DNA of 41,564 nucleotides, taken from assembly GCA_019424245.1 (NCBI GenBank), contig JAHYZV010000013.1, positions 1 through 41,564 on the forward strand, given 5' to 3'. The position numbers were made by a program, and so were the translations under genes. Under the pieces are notes generated by a model. The model was not told the origin of the DNA. It saw only the letters and a list, made by a program, of their open reading frames with translations, and did not search any database. Numbering within the stretch: position 1 is the stretch's first letter; each line of letters begins with the position of its first letter. Of this stretch, positions 1 through 8,047 are shown in pieces. Origin of the DNA: Clostridiales bacterium (GTDB lineage Bacteria > Bacillota > Clostridia > Lachnospirales > Lachnospiraceae).

Positions 1-653
1 AGACAGAGGATAAGGACTGGATTAATAACTGGAAGCAGTACTGGCATACATTTACAATAGGAGACTTATTCATTAAACCTACATGGGAGCCGGAGACAGA
101 GGAAATGAAGGGACATGCGGTACTTAGCATTGACCCGGGAACAGCTTTTGGAACAGGTTCACATGAGACTACAAGAATGGTTATAAAGCAGCTTCAGAAG
201 TATGTAAAAGATGGTGATGAGGTGCTGGATGTCGGCTGTGGAAGCGGTATACTTTCAGTAGTTGCATTAAAATATGGTGCAAAGCATGCATTTGGTACAG
301 ACCTTGACCCTAATGCAATTATTGCATCAGAGGAAAATGCAGAGCAGAACAATATAGATAAGAAGCAGCTTGAGGTTATTGAGGGTAATATCATTGATGA
401 TAAAGCTGTAAAAGATGCCTGCGGCTATGAGTGCTACGACATTGTGTGTGCCAACATCCTTGCAGACGTATTAGAGCCGCTTTCAACATGCATACATGAG
501 CATATGAAGCACGGTGCTTACTTTATTACTTCCGGTATTATAGATACTAAGGAAAATGAAGTGGCAGAGGCATTTAAGAAGAATCCTGAGTTAGAGATAG
601 TTGAGATTAACCATGATGGCGAGTGGGTTAATATCACAGCAAGAAGGAAGTAG
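1..653 (+). CDS. prmA: Ribosomal protein L11 methyltransferase, 3' part
   Basis: The reading frame is open from base 3 to the stop at 651-653, so the gene begins before the window; the ATG at 105 is an internal methionine, not the start. PrmA trimethylates ribosomal protein L11 with S-adenosylmethionine. Visible signatures are the substrate/SAM loop DPGTAFGTGSHETT, the class I methyltransferase motif I VLDVGCGSGILSV, the acidic end of strand 2 (GTDLDPNA) and the catalytic-site NILADVL motif. The stop is followed three bases later by the ATG of rsmE, so the two are co-transcribed, a common Firmicutes arrangement. I see no defect in the visible part; the missing N-terminus would be the L11-binding domain. 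Confidence 0.95.
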   Translation, partial: TEDKDWINNWKQYWHTFTIGDLFIKPTWEPETEEMKGHAVLSIDPGTAFGTGSHETTRMVIKQLQKYVKDGDEVLDVGCGSGILSVVALKYGAKHAFGTDLDPNAIIASEENAEQNNIDKKQLEVIEGNIIDDKAVKDACGYECYDIVCANILADVLEPLSTCIHEHMKHGAYFITSGIIDTKENEVAEAFKKNPELEIVEINHDGEWVNITARRK

Positions 654-656
654 TGT

Positions 657-1394
657 ATGTATCATTTTTTTGCAGAGCATGAGAATATCCATGATTCATA
701 TATAGATATAGTTGGAAGTGATGTTAATCACATTAAGAATGTATTAAGATTCAAAGAAGGCGACAAGCTTCTTATAAGCAGCGGAGATAATGTTGATTAT
801 GAATGCAGCATTGCTTCTATGTCAGATGAATATATAAGGGCAGATATACTAAGCAAGGACGAGCAGGGAAAAGAACTGCCTTCAAGAATAATTCTGTTTC
901 AGGGACTGCCTAAGGCTGACAAAATGGAGCTTATAATACAGAAGGCTGTAGAACTCGGAGCATACAGTGTTGTTCCTGTAGCAATGAAAAGAAGCGTTGT
1001 AAAACTAGATGCGAAGAAAGCTAAAGCTAAGGTTGAACGCTGGAATGGTATTGCATTAAGTGCAGCCAAGCAAAGCAAGAGAAGTATCCAGCCTGAAGTG
1101 ACAGAAGTTATGACATTTAAGCAGGCACTTGAATATGCAGGAAAGCTAGATAAGCTTTTACTGCCATATGAGTGCGCAGAAGGCATGGAAAAGACCAGAA
1201 AAGTGATTGAAGAAATCGGACATGGAGAATCTGTTGGTATATTCATAGGCCCTGAGGGCGGATTCGACAGGTCAGAGCTTGACGAAGCTGTAAATGCAGG
1301 CTGTGAGGTAATTACACTTGGCAAGAGAATATTAAGAACTGAGACAGCGGGAATGATGCTGTTGTCAGTGCTTATGTATAATATGGAAGAATAA
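657..1394 (+). CDS. rsmE: 16S rRNA (uracil(1498)-N(3))-methyltransferase
   Basis: Methylates N3 of U1498 in helix 44 of 16S rRNA using SAM. The 245-residue length fits the family. The N-terminal part is a PUA-like RNA-binding domain (about residues 1-70) with the typical HIKNVLR element. The C-terminal SPOUT domain carries FIGPEGGF and LGKRILRTETA, which form the knotted SAM pocket. The start is the ATG three bases after the prmA stop, with AAGGAAG at 647-652 as ribosome site inside the end of prmA. The following desulfurase begins 16 bases after the stop, so prmA, rsmE and the desulfurase look like one operon. Confidence 0.95.
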   Translation: MYHFFAEHENIHDSYIDIVGSDVNHIKNVLRFKEGDKLLISSGDNVDYECSIASMSDEYIRADILSKDEQGKELPSRIILFQGLPKADKMELIIQKAVELGAYSVVPVAMKRSVVKLDAKKAKAKVERWNGIALSAAKQSKRSIQPEVTEVMTFKQALEYAGKLDKLLLPYECAEGMEKTRKVIEEIGHGESVGIFIGPEGGFDRSELDEAVNAGCEVITLGKRILRTETAGMMLLSVLMYNMEE

Positions 1395-1410
1395 GCGGAA
1401 AAGAGGCAAT

Positions 1411-2568
1411 ATGGAAGCATATCTTGATAATTCTGCTACAACAAAATGTGCAGCAGAGGTAGTAGAAACAGCAGTAAAGGTTATGTCAGAAGATTATGGT
1501 AATCCATCATCAAAGCATATGAAGGGCGTTGATGCAGAGAAATATATCCGTGAAGCTAAAGAGGTAATAGCAAAGACTCTTAAGTGTCAGGATAAGGAGA
1601 TACTCTTTACTTCTGGTGGAACAGAATCTAATAACATGGCAATAATCGGAACAGCAATGGCTAATAAAAGAAAAGGAATGCACTGCATAGTATCATCTGT
1701 AGAACATTCATCAGTTAAAGAGCCATTCAATTTCCTTGAAAAAGAAGGCTTCAGAATAACATATCTTCCAGTGGATAAAGACGGAATAGTTGATATAGAG
1801 GCTCTAAAGGATGCACTTGATGATGAGACAATACTTGTTTCAGTAATGTATGTTAATAATGAAATTGGTGCAGTTGAACCGATTGAAGAAATCGGGCATA
1901 TAATTAAAGATTATAATCCTGATATTGTATATCATGTTGATGCGATTCAGGCTTATGGCAAATATAAGATATATCCTAAGAAGCTTGGAATTGATCTGTT
2001 ATCAGTCAGTGGACATAAGATTCACGGACCTAAGGGGAGCGGATTCTTATTCATTAATGATAAGACAAGAATCAAGCCTATTATATATGGTGGAGGACAG
2101 CAGAAGGGCATGCGTTCAGGAACTGAAAATGTTCCCGCTATAGCAGGACTTGCAACTGCCGTAAAGCTTATATATAATAATGACTTTGAAAGCAAGATAG
2201 CACATTTGTATGAGTTAAAGGATTACTTCATAGATGAGCTTGAAAAGCTTCCTGATGTGCAGGTAAACAGCAAGAAGGGTACGGATTCAGCACCACAGAT
2301 TGTAAGTGCAAGCTTTAAGGGAGTAAGGGCAGAAGTGCTTCTTCATTCACTTGAAGATAAAGAAATCTATGTATCATCAGGTTCAGCATGCTCATCTAAC
2401 AAGCCGGGACTGAGCAACACACTTGTTGCAATCGGACTTGATAAGGACCTGCTTGATTCTACACTTCGGTTCAGCTTCTGCTATGAGACAACAAAGGAAG
2501 AACTTGAATACACAATAGAAACACTTAAACAGCTGCTTCCAATGCTTAGGAAGTACACAAGACGATAA
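1411..2568 (+). CDS. Cysteine desulfurase (NifS/IscS family), thiI partner
   Basis: PLP enzyme that takes sulfur from cysteine and passes it on as a persulfide. The 385-residue protein has the N-terminal AYLDNSATTK signature, the cofactor-binding GGTESNNMAI, the Schiff-base lysine in SGHKIHGPKG, and the persulfide-carrying cysteine in SSGSACSSNK near residue 330. It lies just upstream of thiI, so its likely main partner is ThiI, delivering sulfur for 4-thiouridine in tRNA, as with the dedicated desulfurase next to thiI in Bacillus. No IscU, SufU or IscR gene is beside it, which argues against a general Fe-S assembly role from this locus. AGAGG at 1401-1405 precedes the ATG. The choice between the names iscS, nifS and nifZ cannot be settled from sequence. 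Confidence 0.92.
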   Translation: MEAYLDNSATTKCAAEVVETAVKVMSEDYGNPSSKHMKGVDAEKYIREAKEVIAKTLKCQDKEILFTSGGTESNNMAIIGTAMANKRKGMHCIVSSVEHSSVKEPFNFLEKEGFRITYLPVDKDGIVDIEALKDALDDETILVSVMYVNNEIGAVEPIEEIGHIIKDYNPDIVYHVDAIQAYGKYKIYPKKLGIDLLSVSGHKIHGPKGSGFLFINDKTRIKPIIYGGGQQKGMRSGTENVPAIAGLATAVKLIYNNDFESKIAHLYELKDYFIDELEKLPDVQVNSKKGTDSAPQIVSASFKGVRAEVLLHSLEDKEIYVSSGSACSSNKPGLSNTLVAIGLDKDLLDSTLRFSFCYETTKEELEYTIETLKQLLPMLRKYTRR

Positions 2569-2570
2569 TT

Positions 2571-2620
2571 GTGTGAAAATAGATTTTCACACACAAGATT
2601 TGTGCTTTGCACAAATCTTG
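2571..2620 (+). other. Two tandem perfect hairpins between the desulfurase and thiI
   Basis: The 77-base gap holds two adjacent inverted repeats. The first is GTGTGAAAAT at 2571-2580 with ATTTTCACAC at 2583-2592, a 10-bp stem with a 2-base centre. The second is CAAGATTTGTGC at 2594-2605 with GCACAAATCTTG at 2609-2620, a 12-bp stem with a TTT loop. Neither is followed by a T-run, so they are not ordinary intrinsic terminators. RNA processing, stability or differential expression of the two genes is possible (inference). The thiI ribosome site follows at about 2629-2637. Confidence 0.75.
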
Positions 2621-2645
2621 ATATGCAAAGGAAAGGCGGAAAACG

Positions 2646-3827
2646 ATGTATAAAGCATTTTTGATAAAGTATGGAGAAATAGGCGTTAAAGGAAAGAACA
2701 GATTTATCTTTGAGGACGCCCTTGTAAGACAGATTAAATTCTCACTTAAAGATGTTGAGGGGGAATTTGATGTAAGAAGAGCAGATGGAAGAATCTATGT
2801 TAATGCACTTTCAGACTATGATTATGATGAGGTAATTGAGAGCCTTACAAGAGTATTTGGTATAGTTGGAATCTGTCCTGTAGTTCAGATTGAAGATAAC
2901 GGATTTGATGACCTTGCTAATCAGGTTATCAATTATCTTGATAAGGCATATAAGAATAAGAATCTTACATTCAAGGTTAATGCAAGAAGAACAAGAAAGA
3001 ATTATCCAATGAACTCAATGGAGATTAATATGGAGCTTGGTGGAAGAATTCTTGATGCATTTCCAGAGATGAAGGTTGATGTGCATAAGCCGGAGGTTCT
3101 TTTACAGGTTGAGATAAGAGGAGATGTAATCAATATTTACTCTATCGAGGTTCCGGGTCCTGGCGGAATGCCAATCGGAACAGCAGGAAAGGCTATGCTT
3201 TTATTATCAGGCGGTATTGACAGCCCCGTTGCAGGATATATGGTTGCCAAAAGAGGTGTACAGATTGAAGCAACATACTTCCATGCTCCACCATATACAA
3301 GTGAAAGAGCAAAGCAGAAAGTAATTGACCTTGCAAAGATTGTATCTAAGTATTCAGGTCCTATTACACTTAATGTTGTTAATTTCACAGATATCCAGAT
3401 GGCTATATATGAGAAATGTCCACATGATGAGCTTACAATCATTATGAGAAGATATATGATGAAGATTGCTGAAGATTTAGGAAAGATGAGCGGATGTCAG
3501 GGACTTGTTACAGGAGAGAGTATCGGACAGGTTGCAAGCCAGACAATGGCAAGTCTTTACTGTACTAACGAAGTGTGTACAATGCCTGTATTCAGACCGG
3601 TTATTGGTTTTGACAAGCAGGAAATTATTGATATATCAGAAAAGATTGGCTCATATGAGACATCAATACAGCCATTTGAGGACTGCTGTACAATATTCGT
3701 TGCAAAGCACCCGGTAACCAAGCCTAATCTTAATGTTATCAAGCAGCATGAGACTAACCTTGACGGAGTTATTGAGGAGCTTTACAAGACAGCAATTGAG
3801 ACAACAGAAAAAATCGTAATTGAATAA
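2646..3827 (+). CDS. thiI: tRNA sulfurtransferase (4-thiouridine synthesis)
   Basis: ThiI adenylates U8 of tRNA and exchanges the oxygen for sulfur; in some organisms it also serves thiamine synthesis. The protein has the N-terminal ferredoxin-like region with KYGEIGVKGKNR, a THUMP RNA-binding domain (about residues 60-165), and the PP-loop ATP pyrophosphatase motif LLLSGGIDSPVAGYM near residue 185. At 393 residues it lacks the C-terminal rhodanese domain of the E. coli enzyme, so sulfur must come straight from the desulfurase, encoded 77 bases upstream. The gene ends 4 bases before a perfect 15-bp terminator stem that closes the prmA-thiI unit. Confidence 0.96.
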   Translation: MYKAFLIKYGEIGVKGKNRFIFEDALVRQIKFSLKDVEGEFDVRRADGRIYVNALSDYDYDEVIESLTRVFGIVGICPVVQIEDNGFDDLANQVINYLDKAYKNKNLTFKVNARRTRKNYPMNSMEINMELGGRILDAFPEMKVDVHKPEVLLQVEIRGDVINIYSIEVPGPGGMPIGTAGKAMLLLSGGIDSPVAGYMVAKRGVQIEATYFHAPPYTSERAKQKVIDLAKIVSKYSGPITLNVVNFTDIQMAIYEKCPHDELTIIMRRYMMKIAEDLGKMSGCQGLVTGESIGQVASQTMASLYCTNEVCTMPVFRPVIGFDKQEIIDISEKIGSYETSIQPFEDCCTIFVAKHPVTKPNLNVIKQHETNLDGVIEELYKTAIETTEKIVIE

Positions 3828-3831
3828 AATA

Positions 3832-3864
3832 AAACCGCTTTATCTGTAACAGATAAAGCGGTTT
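3832..3864. terminator. Bidirectional terminator between thiI and the HPr-like gene
   Basis: A perfect 15-bp stem, AAACCGCTTTATCTG at 3832-3846 and its complement at 3850-3864, with a TAA loop. On the minus strand it is followed by a T-rich stretch (complement of 3823-3831), and the thiI and HPr-like genes converge on it, so it probably ends both. Confidence 0.85.
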
Positions 3865-3882
3865 ATATGTTCTTACACATCA

Positions 3883-4116
3883 TTACTCAACGATGTATGG
3901 CTTTAATACGGCAAGGATTGTATCAATATCATTGTCTGCATGAATGTTCAGGTCAATTGGCTTAGAAAGATCAAGACTGAATATACCCATTATAGACTTG
4001 GCATCAATTACATATCTGCCAGAAACAAGATCAAAGTCAACATCGAATTTAGTGATATCGTTGACAAAAGATTTTACTTTGTCGATTGAATTTAATGAAA
4101 TCTTTACAGTTTTCAT
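3883..4116 (-). CDS. HPr-like protein lacking the phosphorylatable histidine
   Basis: A 77-residue protein with the HPr fold signature in its second half: SGRYVIDAKSIMGIFSLDL matches the region around regulatory Ser46 of HPr (here Ser41 in KSIMG). Where HPr has GIHARPA with catalytic His15, this protein reads NSIDKVK: the position 31 residues before the serine is Ser10, and the following Arg is Asp12. It therefore cannot act as a normal PTS phosphocarrier. By analogy with Crh of Bacillus, which keeps Ser46 but lost His15, a regulatory role through serine phosphorylation is possible (inference). GGAGG at 4126-4130 (minus strand) and a strong promoter at 4150-4178 support expression as a single gene. 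No other PTS gene is nearby. Confidence 0.8.
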   Translation of the reverse strand: MKTVKISLNSIDKVKSFVNDITKFDVDFDLVSGRYVIDAKSIMGIFSLDLSKPIDLNIHADNDIDTILAVLKPYIVE

Positions 4117-4149
4117 TAGAATACCTCCTTAAATGTTTTTCTATAAACT

Positions 4150-4178
4150 ATAATATCTATTTGTTAAACCTATGTCAA
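4150..4178 (-). promoter_or_regulatory. Sigma-A-type promoter for the HPr-like gene
   Basis: On the minus strand TTGACA (4178-4173), a 17-bp spacer and TATTAT (4155-4150) lie about 35-60 bases upstream of the start codon. The -35 box is a perfect consensus and the -10 box differs at one base. Confidence 0.75.
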
Positions 4179-4219
4179 TAAAGAAATGTAACAAAAATTA
4201 ACAGGAAATGAGGATTAAA

Positions 4220-5548
4220 TTGAAAAAAGTTGCTATACACAGTCTGGGCTGTAAGGTTAATTCCTATGAGGCAGAATCAATGGAAATAATGCTAAGGGAT
4301 GAGGGGTATCAGATAGTGCCTTTCAGTGAAGATGTTCAGGCTGATATATATATAATTAATACATGTTCAGTAACTAATATTGCTGACAGAAAATCAAGAC
4401 AGATGCTGCATAAGGCAAAGAAGATGAATCCGGAGGCAGTTGTTGTTGCTGCTGGCTGTTATGTGCAGGCGGACCCTGACGGAGTTAAAAAGGATGAATG
4501 CGTTGATATCATTCTTGGCAATAATATGAAGATAAGTATTGTTGAAGCATTAAATGATTATTTTGGTGGTTCGGATAAAACAAGCTATCTGGTTGATATT
4601 AATGACAAGTATCAGGAGTACGAATCGCTTAGGATTAACCAGACAGGGGAACATACAAGAGCGTATATCAAGATTCAGGACGGATGCAACCAGTTCTGTT
4701 CTTACTGCATAATACCATACGTAAGAGGCAGGGTAAGAAGCCGTAAGCCTGAAGATATAGTAAATGAGGTTAAGACGCTTGCAGCTACAGGTGTTAAGGA
4801 GGTTGTTCTTACAGGAATTCATATATCATCTTATGGAACAGACCTTGAGAATATAAGTCTTATAGAACTTATAGAGGCAATCCATGAGATTGAAGGAATT
4901 AAAAGAATACGTTTAGGTTCGCTTGAACCAAGAATAATTACAGAAGAATTTGCAAAAAGGATTGCCGGCTTAGAAAAGATATGTCCACATTTTCACTTAT
5001 CATTACAGAGTGGATGCGACAGGACATTAAAGGCAATGAACAGAAAATATAATACAGAAGAGTATTATGAGGGCTGCGTAAAGTTAAGAGAAGTGTTTGA
5101 TAATCCGGCAATAACTACTGATGTAATCGTGGGATTTCCGGGCGAGACAGAGGAAGATTTCCTTGAGACACGCAAGTTCCTTGAGAAAGTACATTTTTAC
5201 GAAATGCATATATTCAAATATTCAAGAAGAAAGGGAACTGTTGCTGACAAGATGAAGGAGCAGGTAGCAGACACTGTTAAGTCAGAAAGAAGTGCAGTTC
5301 TGCTTGCGTTAGAGAAGGCACAGTCACTTGAATACAGAAAGATGTATATCGGAAAAAGGCTCGAAGTTCTTATAGAAGAATTGACAGAAATAGATGGCAG
5401 GTCATATTATACAGGATATACAAAGAACTATATAAGAGTGGCAATAGCCGCTGATGAGTTTAACGATAATCCTGTTAATGATATATATGAATGTATGGCT
5501 GATAAGCTTATCTGTGACGGGGTTACTATATTAGCGAGGTGTAATTAA
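4220..5548 (+). CDS. mtaB: tRNA (N6-threonylcarbamoyladenosine(37)-C2)-methylthiotransferase
   Basis: Radical-SAM enzyme adding a methylthio group to t6A37 of tRNA. It has the N-terminal MTTase domain with cluster cysteines in SLGCKVNSYEAE, INTCSVTNIADRKSRQ and AAGCYVQ, the radical-SAM CxxxCxxC in GCNQFCSYCIIPYVRG, and a C-terminal TRAM-like tail. NTCSVTNIADRKSR and SLGCKVN are typical of the MtaB branch rather than MiaB or RimO. Start: an ATG at 4208 would add four residues but has AGGA only two bases in front; TTG at 4220 has TGAGGA five bases upstream and gives the usual MKKVAIHSLGC beginning, so I prefer it. The stop overlaps the coaX start by one base (TAATG), indicating translational coupling. 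Confidence 0.93.
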   Translation: MKKVAIHSLGCKVNSYEAESMEIMLRDEGYQIVPFSEDVQADIYIINTCSVTNIADRKSRQMLHKAKKMNPEAVVVAAGCYVQADPDGVKKDECVDIILGNNMKISIVEALNDYFGGSDKTSYLVDINDKYQEYESLRINQTGEHTRAYIKIQDGCNQFCSYCIIPYVRGRVRSRKPEDIVNEVKTLAATGVKEVVLTGIHISSYGTDLENISLIELIEAIHEIEGIKRIRLGSLEPRIITEEFAKRIAGLEKICPHFHLSLQSGCDRTLKAMNRKYNTEEYYEGCVKLREVFDNPAITTDVIVGFPGETEEDFLETRKFLEKVHFYEMHIFKYSRRKGTVADKMKEQVADTVKSERSAVLLALEKAQSLEYRKMYIGKRLEVLIEELTEIDGRSYYTGYTKNYIRVAIAADEFNDNPVNDIYECMADKLICDGVTILARCN

Positions 5549-6354
5549 TGTCAAGAAAGAATACTAAAGGAACAATATTAGCGATAGATATGGGCAATAC
5601 TAATATAGTTATTGGCTGCGTTGATGATGATAAAGTAATATTTGAGGAAAGGCTGAGTACAGATCTTTCAAAGACAGAGCTGGAGTATGCTATCAGCTTT
5701 AAGAATGTTCTTGAAATCTATAATATAAAATCAGAGGATATCAATGGCGCAATTATATCGTCAGTTGTTCCACAGCTTGTTAATGTTATTAAAGCTGCCG
5801 TTGAAAAGGTTGTAGATATAGAGCCTCTGGTTGTAGGACCCGGAGTAAAGACGGGGCTTAACATTCTTATGGACCAGCCAAAGCAGGTGGGAAGTGACTT
5901 AATAGTTGATGCAGTTGCAGCGACACATGATTATGGCGCACCTGTTATTATAGTTGATATAGGTACAGCAACTACTATAAGCACAGTTGATGAAAATGGT
6001 AATTATATAGGTGGTGCAATCCTTCCGGGAGCAGGCGTTTCAATGAATTCACTTTCATCAAGAACGGCGCAGCTTCCAAGAATCAGCTTTGATGCACCTA
6101 AAGGATCGGTTGGAAAGAACACGGTTGACTGTATGAAGAGTGGTCTTATATACGGACATGCAGGAAGTATAGATGGAATTATTGACAGAATAATAGATTG
6201 CTGCGGATTCGGAAAGAACGGAAAGCCTGCTGCAAAGCTTGTGGCAACAGGGGGGCTTAGTAAGGTTATAATTCCATTCTGCAGAAATAGAATTGAGACT
6301 GACCCTGCACTTCTTATAAGAGGCCTGAAATACATTTATGATAAAAATGTCTAG
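5548..6354 (+). CDS. coaX: Type III pantothenate kinase
   Basis: Phosphorylates pantothenate, the first step of coenzyme A synthesis. This is the ASKHA-fold CoaX class: LAIDMGNTNIVIG (phosphate 1), VDIGTATTIS (phosphate 2), GGAILPG and VATGGLS are all visible in the 268-residue protein. CoaX enzymes need a monovalent cation and are not feedback-inhibited by CoA. The gene shares one base with mtaB and is followed 31 bases later by coaBC, which carries out the next two steps, so CoA synthesis is grouped here. Confidence 0.95.
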   Translation: MSRKNTKGTILAIDMGNTNIVIGCVDDDKVIFEERLSTDLSKTELEYAISFKNVLEIYNIKSEDINGAIISSVVPQLVNVIKAAVEKVVDIEPLVVGPGVKTGLNILMDQPKQVGSDLIVDAVAATHDYGAPVIIVDIGTATTISTVDENGNYIGGAILPGAGVSMNSLSSRTAQLPRISFDAPKGSVGKNTVDCMKSGLIYGHAGSIDGIIDRIIDCCGFGKNGKPAAKLVATGGLSKVIIPFCRNRIETDPALLIRGLKYIYDKNV

Positions 6355-6385
6355 AATAGTGAACGCATAAGCGGGAGGAGATAAT

Positions 6386-7579
6386 ATGCTTAAGGGAAAG
6401 ACAGTTGTTCTTGGAGTAACAGGCAGTATAGCAGCATATAAGATTGCTAATCTTGCTAGTATGCTTGTAAAGAAGCATGCCAATGTGCATGTTATAATGA
6501 CTGAGAATGCATGTAATTTTATTAATCCGATAACATTTGAGACACTTACAGGAAACAAGTGTTTAGTTGATACATTTGACAGAAACTTCCAGTTTAATGT
6601 TGAGCATATCAGCCTTGCAAAGCTGGCTGATATATTCCTTGTAGCACCTGCTTCGGCAGATGTAATAGGAAAGATTGCAAATGGGATAGCAGACGATATG
6701 CTGACTACAACAATTATGGCATGCAAATGTCCTAAGCTTATATCACCTGCAATGAACACTAATATGTTTACTAATCCTATAGTACAGGATAATCTTAAGA
6801 AATTAGAGCATTATGGATATGAAATTATCCAGCCTGACAGCGGATATCTTGCGTGTGGAGATACAGGTGCGGGAAAGATGCCATCGGAGCAGGTTCTTCT
6901 TAATTACATCTTAAGGACAATAGCTAAAGATAAAGATATGGCTGGAATTAAGCTTACAGTTACTGCAGGACCTACAAGAGAGAAGTTAGACCCTGTAAGA
7001 TTCTTGTCTAATAATTCCACTGGAAAAATGGGATATGCAATTGCTAAGATGGCAATGCTTCGTGGAGCGGATGTAACACTTATATCAGGAAAAGTAAGTC
7101 TTGAACCGGTGCCATTTGTTAAGATGGTGGATATTGTTTCAGCAGAGGATATGTATAATGCTGTAATTAAGAGTGCTAAAGACGCAGATATCATAATAAA
7201 GGCAGCAGCAGTTGCAGATTACAGACCGTCTGATGTAAGTGATGAAAAGATTAAGAAAAAAGATGGTGATATGTCAATTCCTCTTGAGCGGACTAAAGAC
7301 ATAATAGGCACACTTGGAAGCAATAAAAGAGATGGATTGTTTCTGTGCGGATTCTCAATGGAAACAGAGCATATGCTTGACAATTCCAAGGTGAAGCTTA
7401 CAAAGAAGAATCTTGATATGATAGTGGCTAATAATGTCAAAGTGGCAGGAGCTGGATTTGGAACAGATACCAATGTGGTTACTGTTATTACTAAAGACGC
7501 AGTCGAGGAGCTTCCTATGATGAGTAAGGAAGAGGTTGCAGATGCACTTCTTGACAGAATAATGAAAGCAAGACAATAA
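6386..7579 (+). CDS. coaBC: Bifunctional phosphopantothenoylcysteine decarboxylase / phosphopantothenate-cysteine ligase
   Basis: Joins cysteine to 4'-phosphopantothenate and then decarboxylates the product to 4'-phosphopantetheine. The N-terminal flavin-dependent CoaC domain (about 1-185) has GVTGSIAAYK, the active-site SPAMNTNMF and the substrate-flap cysteine in GYLACGDTGAGKM. The C-terminal CoaB domain (about 186-397) starts with VTAGPTREKLDPVRFLSN and contains NSTGKMGYA, ADYRP and the KIKKKDG lysine region for nucleotide binding. GGGAGGAG at 6373-6380 is a strong ribosome site. It is the last gene before a bidirectional terminator. Confidence 0.96.
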   Translation: MLKGKTVVLGVTGSIAAYKIANLASMLVKKHANVHVIMTENACNFINPITFETLTGNKCLVDTFDRNFQFNVEHISLAKLADIFLVAPASADVIGKIANGIADDMLTTTIMACKCPKLISPAMNTNMFTNPIVQDNLKKLEHYGYEIIQPDSGYLACGDTGAGKMPSEQVLLNYILRTIAKDKDMAGIKLTVTAGPTREKLDPVRFLSNNSTGKMGYAIAKMAMLRGADVTLISGKVSLEPVPFVKMVDIVSAEDMYNAVIKSAKDADIIIKAAAVADYRPSDVSDEKIKKKDGDMSIPLERTKDIIGTLGSNKRDGLFLCGFSMETEHMLDNSKVKLTKKNLDMIVANNVKVAGAGFGTDTNVVTVITKDAVEELPMMSKEEVADALLDRIMKARQ

Positions 7580-7591
7580 TAGAAAATAATA

Positions 7592-7632
7592 AAAACAGGC
7601 TGCCGGTGTTATTATAACTGGCAGCCTGTTTT
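7592..7632. terminator. Bidirectional terminator between coaBC and the DUF378 gene
   Basis: AAAACAGGCTGCC at 7592-7604 pairs with GGCAGCCTGTTTT at 7620-7632, extended by three inner pairs. A-rich and T-rich flanks on both sides fit termination of both convergent genes. Confidence 0.8.
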
Positions 7633-7633
7633 G

Positions 7634-7846
7634 CTACATATCTTCGCCAAGTGCCTTGATTCTTCCGTAAGTACTTAAAAGATATAAGCCTGAAAGACCT
7701 ACAAGTGCGTAGATTATACGGTCAACCATAACTGATCTGAATATAAAATGCACAAGATTAAAGTTGAGGAAACCGATAAGTCCCCAGTTAAGCGTTCCTA
7801 CAATGGCAATTGTAAGAGCAATGTAGTCTATAGGTTTAGAATTCAT
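7634..7846 (-). CDS. DUF378 family small membrane protein
   Basis: A 70-residue protein with two hydrophobic segments (about residues 7-36 and 40-58). The pattern IAIVGTLNWGLIGF followed by a second helix with YALVGLSGLYLL is typical of DUF378 (YuzA-like) proteins, whose function is unknown. The frame stays open upstream to 8017, but the start is the ATG at 7844-7846, because AAGGAGG lies 7 bases in front of it on the minus strand and the 57 residues further upstream have no protein-like character. The gene abuts the coaBC terminator and is transcribed alone. Confidence 0.8.
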   Translation of the reverse strand: MNSKPIDYIALTIAIVGTLNWGLIGFLNFNLVHFIFRSVMVDRIIYALVGLSGLYLLSTYGRIKALGEDM

Positions 7847-7966
7847 AAAATGCCTCCTTAAAATAGCGGATTTGGTTTTGAAATTAGTATGGAAAATGTA
7901 AGATAAATCATACTGGTAAAATATGGATTTTATTGAGAAAAAGTGTAAACTTGACGACTTTAAACC

Positions 7967-7995
7967 TTGTATCAGACTGTCTAAAATGCTACAAT
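7967..7995 (+). promoter_or_regulatory. Likely promoter of the HlyD-like/yggS/sepF unit
   Basis: TTGTAT at 7967-7972, a 17-bp spacer, and TACAAT at 7990-7995 about 50 bases before the preferred start codon at 8048. A TTGACG at 7951-7956 has no -10 box at a proper distance, so I prefer the downstream pair. Confidence 0.5.
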
Positions 7996-8047
7996 TACAG
8001 TGTTTGTGAATCAGCACAGATAAAGTGCGGAAATAATGAGGTTTATC

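Noticed and set aside
899..1420. 173-residue minus-strand frame across rsmE
   Set aside because: It is the antisense of a clear rsmE gene, has no ribosome site, and its composition (Ser/Leu/Ile runs) is that of a reverse-strand shadow.
6058..6759. 233-residue minus-strand frame across coaX and coaBC
   Set aside because: It is antisense to two well-recognised genes, lacks a ribosome site and shows no domain.
7847..8017. 57-residue N-terminal extension of the DUF378 protein
   Set aside because: AAGGAGG is placed for ATG 7846, and the extension is in promoter-like AT-rich sequence.
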